From contig NZ_PDCG01000003.1 in NCBI RefSeq assembly GCF_003315635.1, positions 186,001 through 250,000 on the forward strand: a stretch of DNA of 64,000 nt, written 5' to 3'. The DNA comes from Bifidobacterium aemilianum. Its GTDB lineage: Bacteria; Actinomycetota; Actinomycetes; Actinomycetales; Bifidobacteriaceae. Every line of letters begins with the position of its first letter. Position 1 is the stretch's first letter. Below the pieces are notes generated by a model. That model was not told the DNA's origin. It saw only the letters and a program-made list of their open reading frames with translations, and ran no database searches. The position numbers and the translations under genes were made by a program. Below, piece after piece: positions 52,408 to 61,849 of this stretch.

Positions 52408-54099
52408 ATGGCTTGGAAATTAGGTAAAACAGTGAGCAATGCCGTTTCGCTGGTAACATTGATCAGCTTGACAGTGGCCGGGCTTGGCGCTGTGCCCGCA
52501 AGTGCCACGGGTCTCAGCCATGACAGCCATGATGGGGTGGTGGAGGCCCGGGAGCCCTTCCTGAACGACCAGTCCAGGAGCACCCAGGTCACCATCGGTG
52601 ATCAACCGGCTTCCGGCCCGGATCGGGCAATGCCGGACAACCCCTCACAACCCTTGCCGGACAAGGTCAGCGCGGCCATTCCCGATGATGCTGTCGTCCT
52701 GTCCAAGGATCTGGTTGCCTCCCCCGACAAGAAGGTCAGGAACATCGCCACCGGCGAGGTCGTCACGGACCCCAAGCTCGTGGGTTCTCCTGATAAGCCT
52801 GCCGATCCCTTGGCCAAAACCCAGGGTGGGTCCTTCATCCCGGTTCAGGCCGGCCAGGTCAAGCGGGCCGTGGAGGCGGCGGGTGGTCAGGTAGACGCCA
52901 GTGGTGGCAGCGACGGGCACCTGGCGGACCCGAGCGCGCACAGGGGTGGAAGCACCAGGTCATCCAGGGGCAGCGTGCGTCAGGCTTCCCTGCAGAACAA
53001 CGACTACGGCGCCTATTGGGGTTCCTACAACGGGACCCAAGCCTTCTTCGAGGCCAGTGGCCAGCTCTTCGTCCAGCAGGCCAAGGGAGTGGTGGATGTA
53101 TCGCAGTGGCAGGGCAACATTGATTGGCAGACCGCCATGCGCAGCGGGGTCGAGGGTGCCATCATCCGCATCGGGTACGGCTGGGACAACGGCTTGGACT
53201 ACCAGGCTCAGCGCAACATCAATGAGTGCAAGCGTCTGGGAATCCCCTTTGGAGTCTACCTCTACTCCTACGCCTACGATGCGGGCACCGGAGCTGCTGA
53301 GGGAGCTGGGTTGGTGAACCTACTGCGGCGGGCCGGTGTCAATCCGGGCGATCTGTCCTATCCGGTCTACTACGATCTGGAGCGCTGGGAATGGGCCGGG
53401 CATGCGCCGCCGACCAGTCCCGCAGTCTATGACGGCATCGTGAATTCCTGGTGGGGCCAACTTCAGGCTGCAGGGTACAACAACCTGTCCATCTATTCCT
53501 ACACGTCCTATCTCAATACCGCGCTGAACTCAGCCACCATCCGCTCCAGGACCCGTTGGGTGGCCAGTTACGGCGCCCGAACCGGCTTCGGCTTCTCACC
53601 CAACGACCGTGGTTGGCAATACGCTGATAATGGCCGGATAAACGGCATCAACGGGAACGTCGACCTCAATGCCTTCGGCAATCGCGATGCCGTTGCAGCC
53701 GACGGTGTGACCCTCTACCGGGTCTATAACCCCAACAGCGGTGAGCATTTCCTCACGCCCAATGAGTACGAGTACCGCCTCCTGGCCCAGGCGGGCTGGC
53801 GGGCCGAAGGTGTAGCTTGGGTCGCGCCTTTCGCGGGCGCTCCTGTCTACCGGCTGTACAGCCTCAACCAGGGATGGCACCTGTTCACCGTCAACAGCAA
53901 CGAATACAACATGCTGACCCGATACCGGTGGAGGCAGGAGGGGATCAGCTGGCAATCCGGTGGGCCGGTGCTCATCTACCGCATGTACAACCCCAACTCC
54001 GGGCAGCACTTGTTCACTGTCAATTCATACGAAAAAGATTATCTCAGTCGCATGGGCTGGCGCTACGAGGGCGTCGCCTGGAGCGCGATGAGAGCCTGA
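52408..54099 (+). CDS. secreted GH25 lysozyme with C-terminal DUF5648 repeats
   Basis: 563 residues from the ATG at 52408 (AAGGA in front). A signal peptide ends near VPASA. A Pro/Asp-rich stretch of about 180 residues precedes the GH25 domain: GVVDVSQWQGNIDW, IIRIGYGWDNG, and the catalytic acidic pair in PVYYDLERW. Three repeats of about 42 residues follow, each with VYRxYxxNxGxHxFT and a later GWRxEGVAW, the DUF5648 type, probably wall-binding. It hydrolyses peptidoglycan and may act in growth, separation or competition. Close to the FtsX-type pair. Confidence 0.92.
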   Translation: MAWKLGKTVSNAVSLVTLISLTVAGLGAVPASATGLSHDSHDGVVEAREPFLNDQSRSTQVTIGDQPASGPDRAMPDNPSQPLPDKVSAAIPDDAVVLSKDLVASPDKKVRNIATGEVVTDPKLVGSPDKPADPLAKTQGGSFIPVQAGQVKRAVEAAGGQVDASGGSDGHLADPSAHRGGSTRSSRGSVRQASLQNNDYGAYWGSYNGTQAFFEASGQLFVQQAKGVVDVSQWQGNIDWQTAMRSGVEGAIIRIGYGWDNGLDYQAQRNINECKRLGIPFGVYLYSYAYDAGTGAAEGAGLVNLLRRAGVNPGDLSYPVYYDLERWEWAGHAPPTSPAVYDGIVNSWWGQLQAAGYNNLSIYSYTSYLNTALNSATIRSRTRWVASYGARTGFGFSPNDRGWQYADNGRINGINGNVDLNAFGNRDAVAADGVTLYRVYNPNSGEHFLTPNEYEYRLLAQAGWRAEGVAWVAPFAGAPVYRLYSLNQGWHLFTVNSNEYNMLTRYRWRQEGISWQSGGPVLIYRMYNPNSGQHLFTVNSYEKDYLSRMGWRYEGVAWSAMRA

Positions 54100-54249
54100 T
54101 CGGGATTCCGCGCACCATCATGGCTTTCATGCCTGCGAACGGCCCTTCTTCCCAAAGGGCCTGAGTGTGGAATGACTCCCAAGTTGGCGGCATGGGACTG
54201 TGTGCCAAGAGGAGGCCAGGGAAGGCTGATGACAAAAGGAGCGCCTAGC

Positions 54250-55761
54250 ATGTCCAGGAAAGGGATACCCGGCCTCAAACCGGAGTGGGTGTTCCTGATT
54301 CTGGCATTGATGTTGGCGATTGCCGCCGCGGCCATGGTCCCTATGGGGGCCGGGCTTGATGAACCGGCCCATATGGCCCGGATCGAGCAGTTGGCCGATG
54401 GGAAGATCCTGCCCCAGCCCATAGATAGGGATTCAGTGGACAGGGCTTTTACCGAGGTCTACCGGGGGACTGATCAGCTGTATGGAGGCTTCCAGGATCG
54501 TGCCATGGTGCAGATGACTTCCAGCAATATGGTGAGTTACCAGACCACCCGGGAGCCCTACACCTTCCCTACCTGGACGTCCGACAAGCTGGTGACCTGG
54601 GGAAGATACGGCGAGGGTCGTGTGGGATTCGTCTTTTCCAATACGTCGATTAACAGCCCCCTGGCATACCTGCCGCAAGTGCTCGTATTCAAGCTGGTCC
54701 GATCCCTGGTCAGCAATGTCTGGTGGATCATGTTCGCCATGAGGCTGACCGGACTGCTTGTCTATGTGCTTACAGGGTTTCTTTGCATACGGTATTGCCC
54801 GACAGGCAAGTGGATCCTGGCTACAGTGGCGCTCCTGCCCAATGCCGTGGTCTCGAATTCCATGGTCACCGCCGATGTCATGAGCACGGTCTGCTGCTTC
54901 GCTTTTCTCACGGTGCTCCTGACCATATGGCTGAGCCCTGGGGCCGTATCGCGCGCAAGCTGGTTGTTGTTGGCTGTATCCACCCTCTGCCTGGGATTGG
55001 TCAAGGTCACCTATCTGCCTTTGACGCTCTTGATCCTACTGCTTCCCGCCGTGAGGCCGGAGCTACGGCGAAAGCGGCAACTGCTTGGTCTGGCCTCCCT
55101 GTTCGCGCTCGCTGTGCTGTTGTTCCTCCTGTGGTATGCCCAGATTCATGCCATCAATACCGGAGCCATGTTCTCTCCCGATGCCAGGCCCAAGGACCAG
55201 GTGCTGTTCATTCTGACGCATCCGCTGTTTTTCGCGCGCAGGCTGGTTGGCATGGTGGTGGCATCGGACCTCTTCCAGATCTCTGATTTCGGGGTCCTAT
55301 CCATGCGGGGCCCCTTGCATAACTCCGGCTGGATTCTTATCGTGCTCTTCATACTGGCTGTTGGGCAGCACGACCCCCGGGAAGTGCGGCTGGAAGCGGG
55401 CAGGCGCGGCAGCTACCTGTTCCCAGTGGCATTCGCCATTGAGTTCATGATGATTGTGGTGTTGATCGGTACAGCCGTTTACGTGCAGTTCGACCCCTAT
55501 GCCCAAGGCGTGATAACCGGTGTGCAAAACAGGTATTTCATTCCCATCCTTCCCCTCCTGCTCATGGGCATCAAGCTGCTGGGTGGAGAGGACCTACCCG
55601 CCGGATTGGCGAATGCGGGAACCGGGGAGGCGCCAGCCGTAGCAAGTCGCAGACAGGACCTGCGTACCGCCCTGATGACCATCACCCTGGTCGTCTCCCT
55701 GATCTTCACTCTGGCGAATGGGTCGGAAGTCATCTTCGGCTCCCATATCCTCGGATGGTGA
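54250..55761 (+). CDS. DUF2142-family membrane protein
   Basis: 503 residues with about 12 helices. MGAGLDEPAHMARIEQLADG in the first external loop is the DUF2142 hallmark (D-E-x-x-H). The family resembles GT-C sugar transferases and sits in cell-surface polysaccharide loci. The ATG at 54250 has GGAG eight bases upstream. A start at 54229 is the alternative. It precedes the rhamnose genes. Confidence 0.85.
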   Translation: MSRKGIPGLKPEWVFLILALMLAIAAAAMVPMGAGLDEPAHMARIEQLADGKILPQPIDRDSVDRAFTEVYRGTDQLYGGFQDRAMVQMTSSNMVSYQTTREPYTFPTWTSDKLVTWGRYGEGRVGFVFSNTSINSPLAYLPQVLVFKLVRSLVSNVWWIMFAMRLTGLLVYVLTGFLCIRYCPTGKWILATVALLPNAVVSNSMVTADVMSTVCCFAFLTVLLTIWLSPGAVSRASWLLLAVSTLCLGLVKVTYLPLTLLILLLPAVRPELRRKRQLLGLASLFALAVLLFLLWYAQIHAINTGAMFSPDARPKDQVLFILTHPLFFARRLVGMVVASDLFQISDFGVLSMRGPLHNSGWILIVLFILAVGQHDPREVRLEAGRRGSYLFPVAFAIEFMMIVVLIGTAVYVQFDPYAQGVITGVQNRYFIPILPLLLMGIKLLGGEDLPAGLANAGTGEAPAVASRRQDLRTALMTITLVVSLIFTLANGSEVIFGSHILGW

Positions 55762-55861
55762 GGGCGCCGGCCTATGGCGCCGTTGGCTGGAGGCAAGTTG
55801 CCCGCTTGTCTGGAGGCAGTGTGTGGTCACCCCCATGGGCGGGCCAAAATCATCTCGGTGA

Positions 55862-56896
<1,035 letters not shown>

Positions 56897-57049
56897 TCTG
56901 AAGGCGGGGAGGGCGTTCGTGCCGACAGTCCAGGCGACTGGGGCCGTGTCCCTCCCCTTGGTGTCTTGGAGACCAGTGGGTCTTGGAGACTAGGCGCGCA
57001 ATGGGATGAGGTTTTCGTTTCGGTGCGTGCATAAGAGAAGGTAATGAAC

Positions 57050-58510
57050 ATGTCTGTTGAATTCGAGAAGGAACTACAGGTCGAGGAGACCAATATCCCC
57101 GGCCTCCTGGTCTTCCAGCTGCCGGTCCACGGCGATAATCGCGGCTGGTTCAAGGAGAACTGGCAGCGGGCCAAGATGACGGCCCTGGGCCTGCCGGATT
57201 TCGGCCCGGTCCAGAACAACATCTCCTTCAATGCCAGCAAGGGCGTGACCCGAGGCATCCACGCGGAGCCCTGGGACAAGTACATCTCCATCGCCTCAGG
57301 TGAGATATTCGGAGCCTGGGTGGACCTGCGGCCCGGCGAGAGCTTCGGCCAGGTCTACACGACCAGGCTGGATCCCTCCAAGGCCATCTATGTGCCCCGC
57401 GGCGTGGGCAACAGCTTCCAGGCCCTGGCCGACGGGACGGTCTACACCTACCTGGTCAACGCCCACTGGTCCCTGGAGCAGAAGAAGACCTACACCTTCG
57501 TGAACCTGGCCGACCCCGAACTCAATATCGAATGGCCCATCGCCCTGGAGCAGAGCGAGCGTTCCGAGGCGGACCTGCACCACCCCATGCTCAAGGACGC
57601 CAAGCCCATGGCCCCCCGGCGCACCCTGGTGACCGGCTCCCGTGGCCAGCTGGGCCGGGCCATCAGGGCCTATGTAGAGGACCATGGTCTGGAGGGCTTC
57701 GAGTTCAGCGACATCGACAGCTTCGACTTCTCCGACCCCAAGGCCTATGAGTCCTACGACTGGAGCCTCTATGGGACCATCATCAACGCCGGAGCCTTCA
57801 CCGCCGTCGACAAGGCCGAGACCACGGAGGGCAGGCAAGCGGCCTGGAAGGCCAACGCCCAGGGGCCGGCCCTCCTGGCCAAGGTGGCTGCCGAACACCA
57901 TCTGACCCTGGTCCATATTTCCAGCGACTACGTCTTCGACGGCAGCCTGCCCGAGCACAGTGAGGAGGAACCCTTCGCACCCCTGGGTGTCTATGGGCAA
58001 TCCAAGGCGGCTGGAGACATCGCCGTGGCCAACGCCCCCCGCCACTATATCCTGCGTTCCAGCTGGGTCATCGGCCAGGGCAACAACTTCGTCAAGACCA
58101 TGATGGGCCTGTCCGACCGTGTGGCCGACCCAGCCGACAAGCTCGAAGAGGTGACTGTGGTGGACGACCAGTACGGTCGGCTCACCTTCACCGAGGATAT
58201 GGCCGGGGCCATTTTCCACCTGCTTGATGGCCAGGCACCCTACGGCACCTACAACCTGACCGGTTCCGGGGCTGTCAGGTCCTGGGCGGACATCGCCGCA
58301 GCCGTCTTCGAGCAGACCAATGGCAATGGCGACAAGGTCAAGCCGGTCTCCACCCAGGATTACTACCAGTCGGCCGCAGGCCCCATCTCACCCAGGCCCA
58401 CCAACAGCGCCCTGTCCCTGGGCAAGATCGAGGAGACCGGCTACCGGCCCGCCGATTGGGAGCAGAGCATGAAGACCTATGTCGACACACTCCTGGCCCA
58501 GCGGGGCTGA
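57050..58510 (+). CDS. rmlCD: bifunctional dTDP-4-keto-rhamnose 3,5-epimerase / 4-reductase (RmlC-RmlD fusion)
   Basis: 486 residues. Residues 1-185 are the RmlC cupin (NIPGLLVFQLPVHGDNRGWF, RGIHAEPWDKYISIASGEI, VPRGVGNSFQAL). Residues about 192-486 are RmlD (RTLVTGSRGQLGRAI, ISSDYVFDG, the catalytic YGQSKAAGD). The last two steps to dTDP-L-rhamnose are thus on one chain, an arrangement seen in bifidobacteria. The ATG at 57050 has AAGG eight bases upstream. 57044 is the alternative. Confidence 0.95.
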   Translation: MSVEFEKELQVEETNIPGLLVFQLPVHGDNRGWFKENWQRAKMTALGLPDFGPVQNNISFNASKGVTRGIHAEPWDKYISIASGEIFGAWVDLRPGESFGQVYTTRLDPSKAIYVPRGVGNSFQALADGTVYTYLVNAHWSLEQKKTYTFVNLADPELNIEWPIALEQSERSEADLHHPMLKDAKPMAPRRTLVTGSRGQLGRAIRAYVEDHGLEGFEFSDIDSFDFSDPKAYESYDWSLYGTIINAGAFTAVDKAETTEGRQAAWKANAQGPALLAKVAAEHHLTLVHISSDYVFDGSLPEHSEEEPFAPLGVYGQSKAAGDIAVANAPRHYILRSSWVIGQGNNFVKTMMGLSDRVADPADKLEEVTVVDDQYGRLTFTEDMAGAIFHLLDGQAPYGTYNLTGSGAVRSWADIAAAVFEQTNGNGDKVKPVSTQDYYQSAAGPISPRPTNSALSLGKIEETGYRPADWEQSMKTYVDTLLAQRG

Positions 58511-58599
58511 GTGGCCCAGGGGCGGCGGGCATTTGCGATGAAACCGCAGAGAAACTGCCAGCCCGCCCTCCTGGCCCAGGCATGTCCCATAAGCTGATA

Positions 58600-58628
58600 G
58601 GGCCTTACACCCAATCGGGTGTAGGCCC
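58600..58628 (+). terminator. hairpin between rmlCD and rmlA
   Basis: GGGCC and TACACCC pair with GGGTGTA and GGCCC around an AATC loop with one bulged T. No U-tract follows. TATAGA near 58702 may serve as a separate rmlA promoter. Confidence 0.6.
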
Positions 58629-58744
58629 GTGCCTTGGCTGTGAGCAGTCAGGGTTCGGGCATGGTGCATGGGCACTGTGCGCAGACTTTGTGTGAACGTT
58701 GGTATAGAGAAGAAGAGAAGACAGAAAGATAGGTGGCTCATAGT

Positions 58745-59644
58745 ATGAAGGGCATCATTCTTGCAGGTGGTTCGGGGACCAGGCTCTACCCACTGACCAC
58801 TGTCACGTCCAAGCAGCTGCTGCCGGTCTACGACAAGCCGATGATCTTCTACCCACTCAGCGTGCTGATGATGGCGGGCATCCGTGACATCCTCATCATC
58901 TCCACCCCCAACGACCTGCCCAACTTCCAGCGCCTGCTGGGGGACGGCTCCAGGTACGGGCTGCGGCTCTCCTACAAGGTCCAGCCCAGCCCCGATGGCC
59001 TGGCCCAGGCCTTCATCCTGGGTGAGGACTTCATCGACGGCGAGCCCTGCGCCCTGGTGCTGGGCGACAACATCTTCTTCGGCAATGGCCTGGGGCACAC
59101 CCTGCGCAATGCCGCCGGCGTGCAGACCGGCGCCACCGTCTTCGGCTATTACGTCGATGACCCCGAGCGTTATGGGGTCGTTGAATTCGACAAGGACAAG
59201 AAGGCCGTCTCCATCGAGGAGAAGCCCGAGCACCCTGCCAGCAACTATGCCGTGACCGGTCTGTATTTCTACGATGCCAGGGTCACCGAGTTCGCCAAGC
59301 AAGTCAAGCCCTCGGCGCGTGGGGAGTTGGAGATCACCGACCTCAACAGGATGTACCTGGAGGATGGCAGCCTCAACGTCCAGACCCTGGGCCGTGGCTA
59401 TGCCTGGCTGGATACCGGCACCATGGATTCCCTCTTTGAGGCCGGTGAGTTCGTCCGCACGGTGCAAAAGGCCCAGGGCCTGCCCATCGCCGTGGCGGAG
59501 GAGATCGCCTTCGAGAACGGCTGGATCAGCCGGGACCAGCTCCTGGAGGCGGCCAGCAAGTATGGCAAGTCCCCCTACGGCAAGCACCTGCGGGATGTGG
59601 CCGACAACAAGATCATGCTCAAGACCTACGCATCGGGCAATTAA
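58745..59644 (+). CDS. rmlA: glucose-1-phosphate thymidylyltransferase
   Basis: 299 residues. The nucleotide-binding start is [18 protein letters not shown], with [23 protein letters not shown] and GVVEFD following. It couples dTTP and glucose-1-phosphate, the first step to dTDP-L-rhamnose. The ATG at 58745 has AGGTGG eight bases in front. A GTG upstream would add four residues. Full family length. Confidence 0.96.
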   Translation: MKGIILAGGSGTRLYPLTTVTSKQLLPVYDKPMIFYPLSVLMMAGIRDILIISTPNDLPNFQRLLGDGSRYGLRLSYKVQPSPDGLAQAFILGEDFIDGEPCALVLGDNIFFGNGLGHTLRNAAGVQTGATVFGYYVDDPERYGVVEFDKDKKAVSIEEKPEHPASNYAVTGLYFYDARVTEFAKQVKPSARGELEITDLNRMYLEDGSLNVQTLGRGYAWLDTGTMDSLFEAGEFVRTVQKAQGLPIAVAEEIAFENGWISRDQLLEAASKYGKSPYGKHLRDVADNKIMLKTYASGN

Positions 59645-59702
59645 CCTTTCGCTGAGGGTCCTGATAGTATGTGTGGGTTATTCTCTACAGTAGGAGTCGT
59701 CC

Positions 59703-60530
59703 TTGGAAATCACAGAGATCTTTACTAAAAAGAATCGTCTGTTATTAAGCGCCATGGTCAGCACTGATTTCAAACTGCGCTACCAGCAATCGGTTCTGGG
59801 GCATCTATGGTCGGTCCTCAAGCCCCTGCTTCTCTTCTCGGTCATGTATGTGGTGTTCATCCGCTTCCTGCGCTTCGGAGCCGATGTCCCTCATTTCGCC
59901 GTGTCCCTGCTCTTGGGAACCATTCTGTGGAATTTCTTCAATGAGACCACCACTGGCGGCATGATGTCGATCGTTGGCCATGGAGACTTGCTGCGCAAGA
60001 TCCACTTCTCCAAGTATGTGGTCGTCGTCGCCTCCTCCATGAGCGCCCTGATCAACTTCGGCTTCAACTTCGTCGTGGTCATCATCTTCGCTTTGGTCAA
60101 TGGTGTCAGGCCCTCCTGGTCCAACCTGCTCATCATCCCCATCGTCATCGAACTGTACATTCTGGGTCTTGGCATCGCCTTTTTCCTGGCCGCCATCTAT
60201 GTCAACCTGCGTGACCTCAATCCTATTTGGGAGGTGGTGATGCAGGCCGGTTTCTACGCCACCCCCATCATCTACCCCATCAGCATGATCTCCAGCCGAG
60301 CCGGTTCATACGGGCCGTTGATGGCCAAGCTCGATCTGATGCTCAACCCCATGGCCCAGATCATCCAGGACGCCAGGCATGTGTTGATCTCCCCGGCGAA
60401 CCCAACCCTGTGGCAGTGGGAAAGCAACTTTTTCCTCGCCTGCTGGCCGGTGCTGTTCACCCTGATCATTTTCGTCGGCGGTATCTCATACTTCACCGCC
60501 AAGTCACAGTATTTCGCGGAGCTGATATAA
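59703..60530 (+). CDS. wzm: polysaccharide ABC exporter, permease subunit (Wzm type)
   Basis: 275 residues with six helices in the ABC-2 permease pattern. FKLRYQQSVLGHLWSVLKPL near the N-terminus is the conserved amphipathic entry of Wzm/TagG proteins. TTG is the start, supported by AGGAG seven bases upstream. With the ATP-binding subunit it exports an undecaprenyl-linked polymer, probably a rhamnan or teichoic-type chain. Confidence 0.92.
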   Translation: MEITEIFTKKNRLLLSAMVSTDFKLRYQQSVLGHLWSVLKPLLLFSVMYVVFIRFLRFGADVPHFAVSLLLGTILWNFFNETTTGGMMSIVGHGDLLRKIHFSKYVVVVASSMSALINFGFNFVVVIIFALVNGVRPSWSNLLIIPIVIELYILGLGIAFFLAAIYVNLRDLNPIWEVVMQAGFYATPIIYPISMISSRAGSYGPLMAKLDLMLNPMAQIIQDARHVLISPANPTLWQWESNFFLACWPVLFTLIIFVGGISYFTAKSQYFAELI

Positions 60531-61760
60531 GTGATGAAGAATATCGCAGCCAAGCAGGCACTGCCCAACCATGTGGCCCTGCGCGTCAGCCATGTCTCCA
60601 AGGACTTCCAACTGCCCACCGAGCGGGTCAGCAGCCTCAAGGGCGCCCTCTTCAATATCGTGCGGCATAAGAAGTCGGGATTCACCACTCAGCATGTGCT
60701 CAAGGACGTGAGTTTTGAGATTGAGAAGGGTGACTTCTTCGGCATCGTCGGCAAGAACGGTTCAGGCAAATCGACCCTGCTGAAGATCATCTCCCAGATA
60801 TATACGCCCAATAAGGGAAGTGTTCAGGTCAACGGTAAGCTGGTTCCCTTCATCGAGCTCGGCGTTGGCTTCAACCCGGAACTGACCGGGCGGGAGAATG
60901 TATACCTGAACGGAGCCATGCTGGGCTTCACCAAAACCGAGATCGACGACATGTACGACGATATCGTCGACTTTGCCGAACTCGGCGACTTCATGGAGCA
61001 GAAGCTCAAGAACTACTCCTCCGGTATGCAGGTTCGACTGGCCTTCTCCGTGGCCATCAAGTCCCAGGGCGACATCCTGGTCTTGGATGAGGTGCTGGCC
61101 GTGGGTGATGAGGCCTTCCAAAAGAAGTGCCAGGATTACTTCTTCCAGGCCAAACGCGAGAAGAAGACCATCATCCTGGTCACGCACTCCATGGCGGATG
61201 TGCGGCGCTTCTGCAACAAGGCCATGCTCATCCAGGATGGCATCGTCAAGAAGTTCGGTTCCCCCAACGAGGTCGCCGATGCATACTCCAGCTCCTTCCT
61301 CGAGCAGGAGGGCAAGCAGCTGGAGAAGGAGAACGAGGCCATCCGCCTGGAAGTGGGCGATGGGGTCAGGATGACCGACGTGGTGACCACGGCGGACGGT
61401 GAGAAAAACCATCAGTTGGACATCAACCAGGACTTCTCGCTGGTCTTCTCCTTCAAGTGCGACCGGGACATTGAGGACGCCGTGCTCTCCTTCAGCCTCA
61501 TCGACAGTCAGGGCAGGCTCAGTCTGTCAATGGCCAGTTCCCTGGACGGCAAGGATAGGGTCTTCACCACCGGTGAGCATCGGATGACCTTCGACATCGA
61601 GAATATCTTCGCCTCCAGCGACTATAGGGTTGACGTGGCCATTGCGTCGGGGGAGACGACGCTCTTCCGGCAGATTGGCATCTACCAGTTCCAGATCAAG
61701 AACGCCCTGAGGTTCAATGAGAGCATGACCCATCCTAGGGTCTCCATGACGTTGCAGTAA
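60531..61760 (+). CDS. wzt: polysaccharide ABC exporter, ATP-binding subunit with carbohydrate-binding tail (Wzt type)
   Basis: 409 residues. The nucleotide-binding domain (1-250) has Walker A GIVGKNGSGKST, signature NYSSGMQVRLAFSVA and Walker B ILVLDEVLAVGDE, all intact. Residues about 275-409 form a beta-rich domain in the place where Wzt proteins carry an export-signal-binding domain, so chain-end recognition before export is likely. The start is GTG at 60531 or ATG at 60534, immediately after wzm. Confidence 0.93.
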   Translation: MMKNIAAKQALPNHVALRVSHVSKDFQLPTERVSSLKGALFNIVRHKKSGFTTQHVLKDVSFEIEKGDFFGIVGKNGSGKSTLLKIISQIYTPNKGSVQVNGKLVPFIELGVGFNPELTGRENVYLNGAMLGFTKTEIDDMYDDIVDFAELGDFMEQKLKNYSSGMQVRLAFSVAIKSQGDILVLDEVLAVGDEAFQKKCQDYFFQAKREKKTIILVTHSMADVRRFCNKAMLIQDGIVKKFGSPNEVADAYSSSFLEQEGKQLEKENEAIRLEVGDGVRMTDVVTTADGEKNHQLDINQDFSLVFSFKCDRDIEDAVLSFSLIDSQGRLSLSMASSLDGKDRVFTTGEHRMTFDIENIFASSDYRVDVAIASGETTLFRQIGIYQFQIKNALRFNESMTHPRVSMTLQ

Positions 61761-61849
61761 AAGGGAAAGGCGCTGGTCGGCGGGTTCATGGCCGGGTCGG
61801 CGCCTGAGAGCATTTGGGTTGTTGTGAGTCGCGCGAGTGAGGTTGGACA

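Noticed and set aside
52408..54099. GH25 lysozyme as the T4SS wall hydrolase (VirB1-like)
   Set aside because: It lies more than 23 kb outside the element among core envelope genes. A transfer hydrolase is more likely beyond the left edge.
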